From: JAAYCI01 sp031548875
Lineage (GTDB): Bacteria; Bacillota; Clostridia; Oscillospirales; Ruminococcaceae
Assembly (NCBI GenBank): GCA_031548875.1
Contig: JAVBQQ010000010.1
Location: forward strand, 1 to 43,920
Reading direction: 5' to 3'
Length of the DNA stretch: 43,920 nt
Shown here: positions 34,001 through 41,630 of the stretch, piece after piece
How the letters are laid out: each line of letters begins with the position of its first letter
Position numbering within the stretch: position 1 is the stretch's first letter
Notes under the pieces: generated by a model
The model's input: only the letters and a program-made list of their open reading frames with translations
What the model was told of the DNA's origin: nothing
The model's database searches: none
Position numbers and translations under genes: made by a program

Positions 34001-35546
34001 CCGCGCTCCGGTTGTAGACCTCGAACACCGCGTCCTGTAGGCTGGCATCGCCCTGGGGGTTCTTTACGTCCCGCTCGTTGTCCCACTTCTCGATGCGCAA
34101 GCCGCCGCGGATGGGGATGTCGGTCGTCTCCACCGTGTTGTACACCTTGATGAGCCCACCCTTGCTGTCCGCCGTGATCTGCTGGACAAACAGTTTGTCG
34201 TTGAGATTGTACCCGGTCGGTGCCTTCGTCTCCTGCACGGTCACGGTGCCCAGCGGTATCGTGAGATCCCCGGTGGCATTGTCGGTGTACAGGGCATCGC
34301 CGCCCACCTTGGCGCGGGCATCGAACGCGACGATGCCATCCTCATCTGTCTCAAACACCCAGGTGCGCGTCGCACTGCCGGGGAGGTTAGAGGCAGTGTA
34401 ATAACCATCGTAGTATTTAATGGTGAACTGCGCCCCAGCCAGCGTGCCGTCACCCTGGGGGTCATACTTGAGCGTCTCCGCATCCGCCTTGTACAGGAGG
34501 ACCGCCACCGGGTCGGTGAGGATCGTAGGCGGGTCGGACAGCTGCAGTGTGACCGTCTTCTTGTTGCCGGCGATCGTCACGGGATACTTGGTCGTGTCCA
34601 ATTGGTAACTGCCATTGGCCGGCGGCTTTGTCTCCTGCACATAGTAGCTGCCGTTGGCAAGGCCCTTCTTGGAGCCCTTGCCCGCGGCGTCCAGGGTGAT
34701 CTCGCCCACCTTGGCACCATCGCCGGCCCGGAAGATGCCATAGACGGCCCCGGCCAGAGAGTAACAGTCGTTGTTTTGGGTGACAGCCTTGTTCTTCGAT
34801 TCCTTCCGGATCTCGATCTCACCCGGCCGCACCTTGATGAGGTAGTAGACACTGGGTTCGGTCTTGGGTGTGATGGCTGAGATGCGGTTGCCGTCCGGCG
34901 CGCTCGAGTGCCAGAACTTGTTGTCGGAAGGGGAATTCCCCCAGAAAAAACCGATGTGGCAGTCCTCTGTGGGGTAGGTGTTCCCCTCATGGCCGGAAAT
35001 CTCCCAGCTGGTCGGGTTGCAGTAGATCATGTCACCCTTCTGGGCGATGCCCGAGGAGAGCAGGTCGGCCACCGAGTCATACTTGTAGTACTCGACGTTC
35101 TCGTCGCCCATCAGCGCCCGCCGCCAGTTGATGGCGTTGGCGACACCGGTGGGGATGGGATCGGAGTTGTTCAGCACCCTGGCGATGTCGCCACCGCACT
35201 TCTGGATAACATACGCCACGAATCCGGTGCAGTTCATGCCGGGGCCTTCGCTTGTGGGGTCGCCGTTCGGAGACAAGCACAGCGCCCGGTTTTGCGCGTC
35301 GGTGAAGCTTGTATTGATGTCCCGATACGGCGTACCGAGGTAGTACCCGTCGCCCTCGTGGGCTGAGAGCTCCGCCACGATAGCGTCTGCGCTCACGCCG
35401 AAATACTGGGATGCGGGCTGGTTATCCGAAGACGCTGCATTGGCCTTGCCCACGCTAGTCGCCGCGGGCAGTATGCTCACCAGCGTGGTGGCCAGCAGTG
35501 CAAAGGCCAAGAAGAACGTGGCCATCCTTTTTGTTCTGTGGTTCAT
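31014..35546 (-). CDS. 1510-residue cell-wall adhesin: NlpC/P60-like head, SpaA and VaFE repeats, sorting signal
   Basis: A secreted giant. Signal peptide at 1-38 (LAFALLATTLVSILPAATSV). An NlpC/P60-like region at about 45-235 has GMNCTGFVAYVIQKCGG (candidate catalytic Cys) and CHIGFFWG (candidate His). Prealbumin/SpaA-type Cna-B domains follow (YYVQETKPPANGSY), then three close repeats at about 478-840 starting RGGLRIEKWDNE and each ending TAIKN. Four VaFE-type repeats of about 123 residues occupy 969-1458 (TTALDK...VLMDKATGKPLL). The end is HNAPRTGDG, a hydrophobic helix and RYKRKHK: a sortase signal with APRTG instead of LPxTG. It probably mediates donor-recipient contact for the transfer system. 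Confidence 0.9.
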   Translation of the reverse strand: MNHRTKRMATFFLAFALLATTLVSILPAATSVGKANAASSDNQPASQYFGVSADAIVAELSAHEGDGYYLGTPYRDINTSFTDAQNRALCLSPNGDPTSEGPGMNCTGFVAYVIQKCGGDIARVLNNSDPIPTGVANAINWRRALMGDENVEYYKYDSVADLLSSGIAQKGDMIYCNPTSWEISGHEGNTYPTEDCHIGFFWGNSPSDNKFWHSSAPDGNRISAITPKTEPSVYYLIKVRPGEIEIRKESKNKAVTQNNDCYSLAGAVYGIFRAGDGAKVGEITLDAAGKGSKKGLANGSYYVQETKPPANGSYQLDTTKYPVTIAGNKKTVTLQLSDPPTILTDPVAVLLYKADAETLKYDPQGDGTLAGAQFTIKYYDGYYTASNLPGSATRTWVFETDEDGIVAFDARAKVGGDALYTDNATGDLTIPLGTVTVQETKAPTGYNLNDKLFVQQITADSKGGLIKVYNTVETTDIPIRGGLRIEKWDNERDVKNPQGDASLQDAVFEVYNRSAAPVRVAGVDYAKNALVYTMTTGAGGVAQTPARLLPYGTYEVIEKTPPKGYLATGVIKQTFQIRTDGQVVNLNTSDTAIKNDIIRGALRIEKWDSERDAKNPQGDSTLKDTVFEIYNRSAAPVRVDGVDYAKDALVYTIATDASGVAQTPARFLPFGTYEVIEKTPPKGYLASGMLKRTFQIETDGQVVNYNTKDTAIKNDVIRGDVHVEKWDNELDSYDLDAHKAQGGATLEGAVFQILNRSAHAVRVGGSWFEPGKVVHTLITDEKGEASTTGRLLPYGSYELVEVTPPEGYLATGVLVRSFQIRVDGEVVQLNTSSTAIKNNPKRGDMEGVKISEDMGRLSNVPFRITSRTTGENHVIITDANGYFNTSSAWNPHSQDTNRGETEYDGIWFGELEILDDSLGALLYDTYILEELPCKANADLELIEPFEVRVYRHGAVVKLGTLTDKYTPQPEIGTTALDKASGTRSAQPGKTTTILDTVRYDGLEAGKEYHIQGVLMDRATGEPLLVGGKEVTASKTFIAADASGSVELSFTFDSSALKGKVVVVFETLYRDKTEIAVHADISDFDQTVAFDVPLISTTALDKDSGTHSAQVGRATTIVDSVQYAGLEVGKEYRIEGVLMDKATGKPLLIDGKQVTAGATFTAESADGTVDVEFTFDSTGLEGRAVVVFERLTQDDIEVAIHTDIDDEGQTVTFEVPEIGTTALDKATSTHSARTDKTTTIVDTVQYTGLKAGQEYNIKGILMDKATGKPLLVDGKQVTASKTFIAEGTRGSVELSFTFDSSALKGKVVVVFEALYLDKVEIAVHADIQDFEQSVAFEVPHIGTTARDSATGTNSAVVSKKTTIIDTVQYTGLQVNKEYMVTGVLMDKTTGEALLIKGKQVTASATFVTRGTDGSVELEFTFDSSALVGKDVVVFEKLFAGKEEIAAHEDIEDKGQTIAFEDEPEPYTPPTCHNAPRTGDGAPIALLVVGAMVATAGVILIIRYKRKHKMAK
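31170..32640 (-). repeat. Four tandem ~370-base repeats inside the adhesin gene
   Basis: Codes for four VaFE-type modules of about 123 residues, seen by the recurring TTALDK, KTTTI-DTVQY, VLMDKATG and FDSSALKGKVVVVFE segments. Copies differ at many positions, so they are not recent duplications, but they are close enough to recombine and change copy number. Confidence 0.85.
33025..34113 (-). repeat. Three tandem ~360-base SpaA-type repeats inside the adhesin gene
   Basis: Modules of about 119-124 residues, each starting RG..(R/H).EKWD and ending in SDTAIKN-like residues. The first two are nearly identical over long stretches, including NRSAAPVRV and TYEVIEKTPPKGYLA; the third is more diverged and has an insertion. 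Confidence 0.85.
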
Positions 35547-35572
35547 ATATGCCTCCTTTTTGGCAAAAGAAA

Positions 35573-35597
35573 AAGAACAGGCATATAGCCTGTTCTT
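35573..35597 (-). terminator. Terminator of the FN3 protein gene
   Basis: Perfect 10-base arms AAGAACAGGC/GCCTGTTCTT (35573-35582, 35588-35597) with a 5-base loop. The minus strand continues into TTTTTCTTTT. It separates the FN3 protein gene from the adhesin, whose promoter must lie in the short remaining gap. Confidence 0.93.
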
Positions 35598-35624
35598 AGA
35601 GTTGGGTATTCGGTTGTGTTTCGG

Positions 35625-36524
35625 CTATTTCCAGTAGCCTTTCTCCGGTCTATCTGTCGTTTTCCACTCCCGGCCGACCGGGGTGGTCACGAATGTGGAG
35701 CCGCCGCAATCGCCCTCCATCAATTCTTCTATGGTCCTGCTCTTCATGTGTGCATACGACCCGATGCCCGTGATGTCGGCGCCGCAGCCGTTGCAGTACT
35801 GGCGCGTATCGTAAAGGATAACCTCCTCGCTTACACTGCCGCCCTTCTGCGTGACGACCCAGCCCGCCTTCTTCACCGGGGAAAACGCACCGTAGCGGGT
35901 CTTGCCCCCGGTGTTCCGGTAAGCGCGCACCTTGTAGAAGTAGGACTTTGTCTCGTTCTGCTGCTTGCGGACCGTCTTGTCGGTGAATGAGGTGCCCTTC
36001 ACCGTAGCGATCCTGGTGTAGGGCCCGCCGCTTCTATTGGCGCGGTAGACCTGGTACCCGGTGGCGTTGGTGACCGCCTTCCAGGAGAGGGTCAGCTGCG
36101 TGATCTTCGAACCGCTAGCAGCAACGCCAGCCACCCTGCCCGGCTTGGAAGAATAGCTCTTGTACGCCTTCACCGTGTAGGTTTTGGACCAGGCGCCATA
36201 TACCTTCTGGCTGCCCGCTTTCACGTAGGCCCGCACTCGGAGTTTCACGGTCGAGGTCGCTTTCTTGGGCAGAGTCACTGATTGCTGGGCCGTGTGTTTC
36301 GCTGTCTTCCAACCCCCGCCGTTCACCGCCGTCTGGATCTGGTAGCCAGCGGCAGCATTCACCTTCTTCCAGCTGACCTTCACGATCGTCCTGGAGGTAT
36401 ACTGCACCTTGGTGACAGTAACCTTCCCCGGTGCGCTGCCGGCAGCCTGTGTGCCTATGGGCAGCAGGGCGAGCACCAAGACCAATGCCAGTGCAACAGA
36501 TGCGATTCGTTTGAGGCGTTTCAT
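35625..36524 (-). CDS. Secreted fibronectin type III domain protein
   Basis: 299 aa from the ATG at 36524 (a GTG just before is also possible; GGGGA is 8 bases from the ATG). Signal peptide SVALALVLVLALLPIGTQA. Two FN3 modules: one with SWKKVNAAAGYQIQTAV, one with LSWKAVTNATGYQVYRAN, then a small C-terminal region with CNGCG and a lone later Cys. No sorting signal or membrane anchor, so it is released or held by other surface proteins. It lies between the membrane-channel genes and the adhesin, suggesting a role at the cell surface during mating. Confidence 0.88.
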   Translation of the reverse strand: MKRLKRIASVALALVLVLALLPIGTQAAGSAPGKVTVTKVQYTSRTIVKVSWKKVNAAAGYQIQTAVNGGGWKTAKHTAQQSVTLPKKATSTVKLRVRAYVKAGSQKVYGAWSKTYTVKAYKSYSSKPGRVAGVAASGSKITQLTLSWKAVTNATGYQVYRANRSGGPYTRIATVKGTSFTDKTVRKQQNETKSYFYKVRAYRNTGGKTRYGAFSPVKKAGWVVTQKGGSVSEEVILYDTRQYCNGCGADITGIGSYAHMKSRTIEELMEGDCGGSTFVTTPVGREWKTTDRPEKGYWK

Positions 36525-36638
36525 CACGGGATTCCCCTTTGCATGGTGGTGTCACGAGCTCATCAGGTACACCATACCACACAAGTCAAGGGAAATCTAG
36601 CGTTTGAGCATATATTTCAGATCATAGCAATGGACTGG

Positions 36639-36710
36639 CTATAGCAGAGGGATGTACACGCAGCCGAGCATGGCGAACAGGAACAGAACAAGCACCGTCG
36701 CAGAACCCAT
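36639..36710 (-). CDS. 23-residue hydrophobic microprotein
   Basis: MGSATVLVLFLFAMLGCVYIPL plus one Leu, a single membrane-spanning helix. The ATG at 36710 lies 5 bases after the stop of the 36716 gene, with a strong GGAGGTGAG ribosome site in front. The stop is TAG at 36641. The coupling, the ribosome site and the almost purely hydrophobic composition argue that it is real. It would sit in the membrane with the neighbouring channel proteins. The gap from here to 36524 shows no other feature. Confidence 0.6.
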   Translation of the reverse strand: MGSATVLVLFLFAMLGCVYIPLL

Positions 36711-36715
36711 CTCAC

Positions 36716-37411
36716 TCACCTCCTCGTTGTTGCCTCCAGCCCAAACCGCTGGCCGTCCCAGTCTTGAAACCGCTCGGTCGTGACGTTCTGCGCGAAGTAG
36801 ACGGCCAGCAGTCGCATGATCTCCTGCTTCTCCGCCAGCCGCACCGAGAAGCCCCGGCCCTTGAGCGCCTTCTCCAGCCGCGCCAGTGTGAGGGTGGCTT
36901 TGGAGGAGCGCTTCTCTGTCTTCTGCTCGCCCGGCTCCAGTGTACGGCCGCCGTCCCCGGCCTTGTCAGGCGGCGGGACGCCGGGCGCCACTGTTGCATC
37001 GGCTCTCTCCTGCGGCAGCCGCAGCACCAGCGCGAACTCCCTGGCCGTAGCCATCTGCGACTGCACGGTGTCCAGCCAGTAGAGGTCCTGCTCAAGCAGA
37101 TGGCGGATCTCGGGTACGCTCTCCGCTATCAGCCGCTCGCTCAGGTATCGCTTGTTGCCCTCGAAGTCCTCCCTTGAGTTGAGGCAGAGCATCTCCAGCT
37201 CCGGGAAGGTCTTGAGTACGTCGGCCAGCGCCAGCACCCGCGCCATCGTGCTCGCGTCGCTCAGCACGGCGATGTTGGTCGGCCGCAGCAGGAAGAAGAC
37301 GAGGTCCCCCTGCGCCGTGCGCACCCCGTCGTCCAGGATGGCCGTGATACCCAGCAGCTCGCGGGTGGAAGCGCGCTGCCGCTCCAGCCTTTTTGAATGT
37401 TTCTTTTTCAC
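36716..37411 (-). CDS. Type IV secretion cluster protein with a VirB4-N-terminus-like pattern
   Basis: 231 aa. The start is GTG at 37411, overlapping the upstream stop by 4 bases (GTGA) behind GGAGG; an earlier ATG at 37423 lacks a ribosome site. It begins very basic (KKKHSKRLERQRAST), then GDLVFFLLRPTNIAVLSDAS and an acidic helical tail. The core recalls the N-terminal, membrane-facing domain of VirB4/TraE proteins that is often a separate gene in clostridial elements, but no ATPase motif is present. It is placed between the VirB3-like and FN3 genes. Confidence 0.65.
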   Translation of the reverse strand: MKKKHSKRLERQRASTRELLGITAILDDGVRTAQGDLVFFLLRPTNIAVLSDASTMARVLALADVLKTFPELEMLCLNSREDFEGNKRYLSERLIAESVPEIRHLLEQDLYWLDTVQSQMATAREFALVLRLPQERADATVAPGVPPPDKAGDGGRTLEPGEQKTEKRSSKATLTLARLEKALKGRGFSVRLAEKQEIMRLLAVYFAQNVTTERFQDWDGQRFGLEATTRR

Positions 37412-37668
37412 GTTCGCCTCCATTCGTACAACTGTGGTTTGGTGATGAAATACGCCGTGCCGAACCGGATGAAGTCCAGCACACAGAAACCCTCATGCTG
37501 GATGGAGAGGAAGGCATAGACCACGGCGAACACGAAGGGCACGAAGGTGTGCCCCACGGCCAGGAAGAGCGCCGAGAACAATGCCAGCACGCCGATGACG
37601 GCCAGGTCGCGCAGCTCCCACAGCCAAAGCGTCGCCTTGGCCTTCAGGTTTTCAGGGTAGATGAACAA
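37408..37668 (-). CDS. VirB3/PrgI-like inner-membrane protein
   Basis: 86 aa if started at TTG 37668, which has AGGAGG 7 bases before it; longer starts at 37704 or 37737 have none. N-terminal IYPENLKAKATLWLWELRDL followed by two adjacent membrane helices (AVIGVLALFSALFLAVGHTF and VPFVFAVVYAFLSI). Size and topology fit VirB3/PrgI-type channel proteins that partner VirB4. The GTG start of the next gene overlaps its stop. Confidence 0.78.
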   Translation of the reverse strand: MFIYPENLKAKATLWLWELRDLAVIGVLALFSALFLAVGHTFVPFVFAVVYAFLSIQHEGFCVLDFIRFGTAYFITKPQLYEWRRT

Positions 37669-37697
37669 GGGGATCCCTCCTATCAATTCAAAGTGTC

Positions 37698-38090
37698 TCA
37701 CCATCCGCGGGTCTTCATCTGGGCACCCAACGCACATGCACCCAGACGCTTGATGCCGTCCAGGACCTCCTCACTGGAGATCTGCCGCACCGTGAGGCCG
37801 ATGTCCCGCGCGAGGTCCAGCTCGGTCTGCATGCCGGCCGAGACGCAGGGGCCGCACAACCAGATCTCGTCACAGAGGGCGAGGAAATCGCAGCCCATCT
37901 CGATGCCCACCTGCCGCCAGCAGGGCTCTGCGTCCGGGATGATGCCGGGATAGAGCAGGTGGGGCGCGAGGGGCGTGTGCCCCAGGCAGATGGCGTAGTA
38001 GCAGGCCTGCCGGGCGAAGGCGACGTTGGCCTCAATATCCCCGGTGTAGGGGGTCGATACGAAGACGAGCTTGCGCTCCGGCCCCCTCAT
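37698..38090 (-). CDS. DUF7768/DUF4406-like nucleotide-processing-fold protein
   Basis: 130 aa from the ATG at 38090, which overlaps the VirB6-like stop (ATGA). FVSTPYTGDIEANVAFARQA and LGHTPLAPHLLYPG, then CDEIWLCGPCVSAGMQTELD, are the pattern of nucleoside 2-deoxyribosyltransferase-fold proteins common in conjugative elements and phages. Its role in the transfer operon is unknown; nucleotide sensing or modification is possible. Confidence 0.75.
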   Translation of the reverse strand: MRGPERKLVFVSTPYTGDIEANVAFARQACYYAICLGHTPLAPHLLYPGIIPDAEPCWRQVGIEMGCDFLALCDEIWLCGPCVSAGMQTELDLARDIGLTVRQISSEEVLDGIKRLGACALGAQMKTRGW

Positions 38091-38995
38091 CGTCCCACCG
38101 CCGCGCCGATCGACCGGACGGTGTTCACGGCCGCCTGGGCGCCGTACACCGCCCCCATCACGTTCACACGCATGGAGGTGTCCATGCCGAACATGCCGGC
38201 GATGCGGGGCACCTCGGTCGCCGAGAGCATCAGCCCCAGGCCCAGGATGGGGTGCGGCTTCAAGATCAACAGCCCCACCGTGAGGATGGTGCCCTGTAGA
38301 AAGCTGGTCAGACAGAGGGCGAGCACCTGCTTGCACCAGTTGTAGAAGGCGTCTGTGTAGCCGCGGGAGACGCTGAACATGTAGAGCGAGCCCACCGACA
38401 GCTGGATGAGCAGGATGCCGCCCCGCTTGAAGCTGGCGAAGAAGACTTTGATGAAGGCGTAGGCCATCATGATGGCGAAGAAGGTGTAGAAGATGTTCAT
38501 GACACCCGCTCCGCCGAGGTCACCCAGCTCGTACTGGAAGTCCTCCAGCGTCTCGGCGCCGAGGTACGGCTGCAGGATCTTCTCCCAGGCGCCGTCCACC
38601 GGCGCGCCAACGCCGGTGATGCCGCTCGTAAGCAGTACCTGCAGGTCGATGGACAGCTTGTACAGCCGGATGGGCACGACGGTGAACAGGCTGACGGCGA
38701 GAAACCCCTTGATGGCGGCGAGGGCGGTGTCTTTTAAGCTGGCCCGGCCGCTCTGGTACTCGATGCCCGCCTCGAACACCGCCACGACCAGGCCGACCAC
38801 ATACAGCGCCCAGGCCAGCAGCCGGAAGAAGGTGATCACGGCCTGGACGAAGGGAAGTTCGATGAGCTCATAGCCCATCATGCCCATCTGGCCGATCAGG
38901 GCGCCGATGATGCCGATGACCACGCTGTAGGCCCAGTCGGCCAGCGAGTTCATCACATCGGTCATCGCCCAATCCCATAGGAACAGATCGATCAC
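38087..38995 (-). CDS. VirB6/TrbL-type polytopic channel protein
   Basis: 302 aa with about six membrane helices (for example VIGIIGALIGQMGMMGYELI, FLQGTILTVGLLILK), the usual topology of VirB6/TrbL proteins that form the inner-membrane pore. It starts with GTG at 38995 near AAAGGA; ATG 38965 is an alternative. It ends in an ATGA overlap with the DUF7768-like gene. Confidence 0.85.
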   Translation of the reverse strand: MIDLFLWDWAMTDVMNSLADWAYSVVIGIIGALIGQMGMMGYELIELPFVQAVITFFRLLAWALYVVGLVVAVFEAGIEYQSGRASLKDTALAAIKGFLAVSLFTVVPIRLYKLSIDLQVLLTSGITGVGAPVDGAWEKILQPYLGAETLEDFQYELGDLGGAGVMNIFYTFFAIMMAYAFIKVFFASFKRGGILLIQLSVGSLYMFSVSRGYTDAFYNWCKQVLALCLTSFLQGTILTVGLLILKPHPILGLGLMLSATEVPRIAGMFGMDTSMRVNVMGAVYGAQAAVNTVRSIGAAVGR

Positions 38996-39020
38996 ATCCT
39001 TTCTAAATTGGATTTAAAGA

Positions 39021-39047
39021 AAAAACCTTCCGGCGAGCTACCGGAAA
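39021..39047 (-). terminator. Terminator upstream of the VirB6-like gene
   Basis: TTCCGG (39029-39034) pairs with CCGGAA (39042-39047), loop 7 bases, with TTTTTT following on the minus strand. It lies in the gap between the inverted EFR1 gene and the VirB6-like start, so it would stop minus-strand transcripts running antisense across the EFR1 gene, or act as a leader attenuator of the channel genes. Confidence 0.6.
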
Positions 39048-39096
39048 GATGCGGTTTGTGGTAGTATTTGGAAAATGGATTCTCTGGAGGTTTGCG

Positions 39097-39855
39097 ATGA
39101 CAGTCCTCTACTTTACCGCCACCGGCAACAACCTGTATGTGGCCAAGACAATTGGTGGAACACTCGCCTCCATCCCGAAGGCCGTCCGGGAGGGGCAGTA
39201 CCGGTTCAGCGACGACAAGATCGGGCTAGTCTTTCCTATCTATGGTTTAGCGGTTCCGCAGTTCATCCGGGAATTCCTCCAAAAAGCACATCTGGACAGC
39301 CCTTACATCTTTGCCATTCTGTCCTATGGCATGATTGGTGGTGGTGCAGCCGGGCATCTCATGCGGCTGGCCGATGAGAACGGCATCCACTTTTCCTATG
39401 TGAGCACCATCCAGATGGTGGACAACTATCTGCCCCGCTTCGAGATGGGCAAGCAGTTCGCTGGAGAGCCGAAGAAGAAGATCGACCAACACCTTGCGGC
39501 TATCGCTTCCGATATCCATGGCGGGAAACAGTGGCTGCCTAAGGTTTCTTTTGTGAAGAGGCATGCGACAGCTATATATATGCGATTCAACCCGTTTGCT
39601 ACTGGCGCTGGCCTTGCCGCCGGGTACCATGTGGAAGATGCCTGCAACCAGTGCGGCATCTGCGCAAAGGTCTGCCCGACGGACAACATAGTAGTAGCGG
39701 ATGCGAAGCCGGTGTTCAGCGGCACTTGCGTCAACTGTCTCGCCTGCATCCACAACTGCCCGCAGAACGCCATCCACCTCTCAAATGAAAAGAGCCGGGC
39801 GCGCTTCCGCAACCAGCATGTCACGCTGAACGAGATCATCGAGGCGAACGGCTAA
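39097..39855 (+). CDS. EFR1-type flavodoxin / 2x[4Fe-4S] ferredoxin fusion
   Basis: 252 aa from the ATG at 39097 (GGAGG 7 bases before); an upstream in-frame ATG is not supported. A flavodoxin-like N-terminus with the FMN loop YFTATGNNLYVAK is followed by two ferredoxin motifs, CNQCGICAKVCP and CVNCLACIHNCP, each able to hold a [4Fe-4S] cluster. Such proteins shuttle electrons in anaerobes. It is on the plus strand inside a minus-strand transfer operon, so it is probably cargo inserted later. Confidence 0.92.
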   Translation: MTVLYFTATGNNLYVAKTIGGTLASIPKAVREGQYRFSDDKIGLVFPIYGLAVPQFIREFLQKAHLDSPYIFAILSYGMIGGGAAGHLMRLADENGIHFSYVSTIQMVDNYLPRFEMGKQFAGEPKKKIDQHLAAIASDIHGGKQWLPKVSFVKRHATAIYMRFNPFATGAGLAAGYHVEDACNQCGICAKVCPTDNIVVADAKPVFSGTCVNCLACIHNCPQNAIHLSNEKSRARFRNQHVTLNEIIEANG

Positions 39856-40700
39856 CCCATCGTCTGTTCCGGCACATCACCCGTCTGCTCTTCGGGCGGG
39901 TCTTTGTATGTATAGCTGCCGTCGTCCTCGGTGAGTGCAAACCCCAGCTCGGCCAGGTCGTACTGCCAGATGCCGGCTGCCAGCTCGTAGGCTTCCCGGC
40001 TGCCCGGCTCGGGCAGGTTCTCCTCCACCTGCTCGCCGTCCCTGTACGCCGCCTCCCCAACATTGAAGCCGAGGTCTTCGTCTGCCCAGCTGTGCTGGAT
40101 GCATACGTCAGGGTATTTCTCGGCCAATGCCTGGATGACCGGCTCGGGGCAGGCCCAGGCGGTGCTGAACACAAGGTCATCGCCGCGCTGTTCGATATCG
40201 TAGGCATTCCACTTGGTGCCCCACTCCCGGTTGCACCAACCATACCAGGTGGTGGCGCCGTGCTCCAGCGCATTGGCTACATACTGCTGCCCGTCCCCGA
40301 TGGCCTTCGCCAGGATCTCCGATGCGCTCATGTCCTCCATTCCCTCGCCCCAGCGCATCTGCTCTGCGCTCTTCTGCATCTCCTCTTCGGTCAGGTTCAC
40401 CTTGTAGCTGCCGATGATTCTCATGGCATCCAGCTTCTCGGTCAGCTCCTGGAACTCGGGCTGGAGGAACTTTTCTTTGCCATAGTCGGGCGTTAATGGG
40501 TTGACAGCAGTGAGATAGGCGTTGATGGCGACCCGCTCGGCACTGCCGCTGGTCATGTCCAGGCTTTTTGGCATGGGGATCAGCTTGTTGAAATCAATTC
40601 TGCCCGGGCCGAGGTCGTCGTTCTGGATCTGGCCGAGGATTTCCGCTCTCCGTTCATCGTCGCACTCGAAGCTCAGGATATTGCGCACATGGTTTGGCAT
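39852..40700 (-). CDS. YubB/Api92-like (DUF1281-type) ICE protein
   Basis: 282 aa. MPNHVRNILSFECDDERRAE and the TTWYGWCNREWGTKWNAYDI block are characteristic of YubB/Api92-like ferredoxin-fold proteins of plasmids and phages. No catalytic residues are known to me. GAAGGG precedes the ATG. Its stop overlaps the end of the inverted EFR1 gene by 4 bases. Confidence 0.8.
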   Translation of the reverse strand: MPNHVRNILSFECDDERRAEILGQIQNDDLGPGRIDFNKLIPMPKSLDMTSGSAERVAINAYLTAVNPLTPDYGKEKFLQPEFQELTEKLDAMRIIGSYKVNLTEEEMQKSAEQMRWGEGMEDMSASEILAKAIGDGQQYVANALEHGATTWYGWCNREWGTKWNAYDIEQRGDDLVFSTAWACPEPVIQALAEKYPDVCIQHSWADEDLGFNVGEAAYRDGEQVEENLPEPGSREAYELAAGIWQYDLAELGFALTEDDGSYTYKDPPEEQTGDVPEQTMG

Positions 40701-40716
40701 GGTAACCCTTCTTTCT

Positions 40717-41067
40717 TTAAATTCCCAGGATCTTCCAGATGTAGAGCGGCGCCGTCAGCGTGAACACGAGGCAGGCGAACAGGATGGCCGGCGCTGTCCA
40801 CTCGAACTGGCCGTGTTTTCGGTAGTCAAAATATGCGGTGCCAAGTTTAACAAAGAAAAACACCGCCAGGATCAGGTCCACGGCCGGGAAGACGACGGTG
40901 TTGACCACCGTCTTGATCTGCCCCGACGCCGTCGACCAGGTGCTCTGGATGGCCCCGGCAACGTCGCCGGTGCCGCCCGCGCCCGTGGCATAGGCCGTCG
41001 TGCCGCACAGCAGTGCGGCACAGAGGGCCAGAGCGAGCAGGATGGGCAGTTTCTTAGCTATCTTCAC
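40717..41067 (-). CDS. Small membrane protein, pilin/VirB2-like (DUF3852-like)
   Basis: 116 aa starting at GTG 41067 with GGAGG 6 bases before. Cleavable-looking signal peptide (LPILLALALCAALLCGTTAYA), then two hydrophobic helices with a short loop (FPAVDLILAVFFFVKLG, and APAILFACLVFTLTAPLYIW). This is the size and topology of VirB2-type pilins, and I recall DUF3852 for this kind of ICE protein. Pilin function is inferred. Confidence 0.7.
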   Translation of the reverse strand: MKIAKKLPILLALALCAALLCGTTAYATGAGGTGDVAGAIQSTWSTASGQIKTVVNTVVFPAVDLILAVFFFVKLGTAYFDYRKHGQFEWTAPAILFACLVFTLTAPLYIWKILGI

Positions 41068-41100
41068 GGACTCCCTCCTTCTGTTTTCCGTTTTGCGTTC

Positions 41101-41574
41101 CTACATCGCGCCAAACTGCTGCCCTCCCTCCGGCGCCTGCTCCGCGTAGTAGGAGGGCGGCACCCCTGAGGGCAGGGCGGTCTGTACCGGATCCTCCGCG
41201 CCGCCCTGCTCCGGCTCGTCCTCCATCTCCACATCGAGGCCGGCGCGGGGTTCCCGGTTGTGGCCAGAGAGCCGGGTCTGCTCGAGTGCCTGCTCGTACT
41301 CCTGCACAACGGTGTCCAGTAGCTTCTCGCGAAACTCCTTCGTGACCGGGAAGCAGAGGTCCTTGTACCCGTCGCCGGACTTGTAGCTGGGCATCGAGAG
41401 GACGTGGCCGTTGGCGCCGTCCATCAGCCGCACGCCGCGCACGGCGAAGCAGCCGCCCAGCTCAAGCGAGCACTGGGCGCGCATGCTGCCCTCGGGCTTG
41501 ATCGAGTGGATGCGCACCTTGACGTCGATGGGTTGGGTCGTCCGGTTCTCGGGCAGGGTGTTTGTGTTCTGCAT
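41101..41574 (-). CDS. SpoVG-like protein
   Basis: 157 aa from the ATG at 41574 (AGGAGG 8 bases before). The SpoVG pattern is clear at 18-90: VKVRIHSIKPEGSMRAQCSL, GCFAVRGVRLMDG and FVTKEFRE-like PVTKEFREKLL. SpoVG proteins are small site-specific DNA/RNA-binding regulators. The C-terminal 60 residues are acidic and Pro/Gln-rich. It may regulate transfer genes of the element. Confidence 0.82.
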   Translation of the reverse strand: MQNTNTLPENRTTQPIDVKVRIHSIKPEGSMRAQCSLELGGCFAVRGVRLMDGANGHVLSMPSYKSGDGYKDLCFPVTKEFREKLLDTVVQEYEQALEQTRLSGHNREPRAGLDVEMEDEPEQGGAEDPVQTALPSGVPPSYYAEQAPEGGQQFGAM

Positions 41575-41630
41575 GGTGTTTTCCTCCTGTGTTGTGGGGT
41601 GAATCGAAAAACCGCGGGGCTTCTGCCACT

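Noticed and set aside
31170..34113. Regular repeats suspected of being CRISPR or satellite DNA
   Set aside because: Units are about 360-370 bases, in frame, and code for VaFE and SpaA domains; no short direct repeats with unique spacers.
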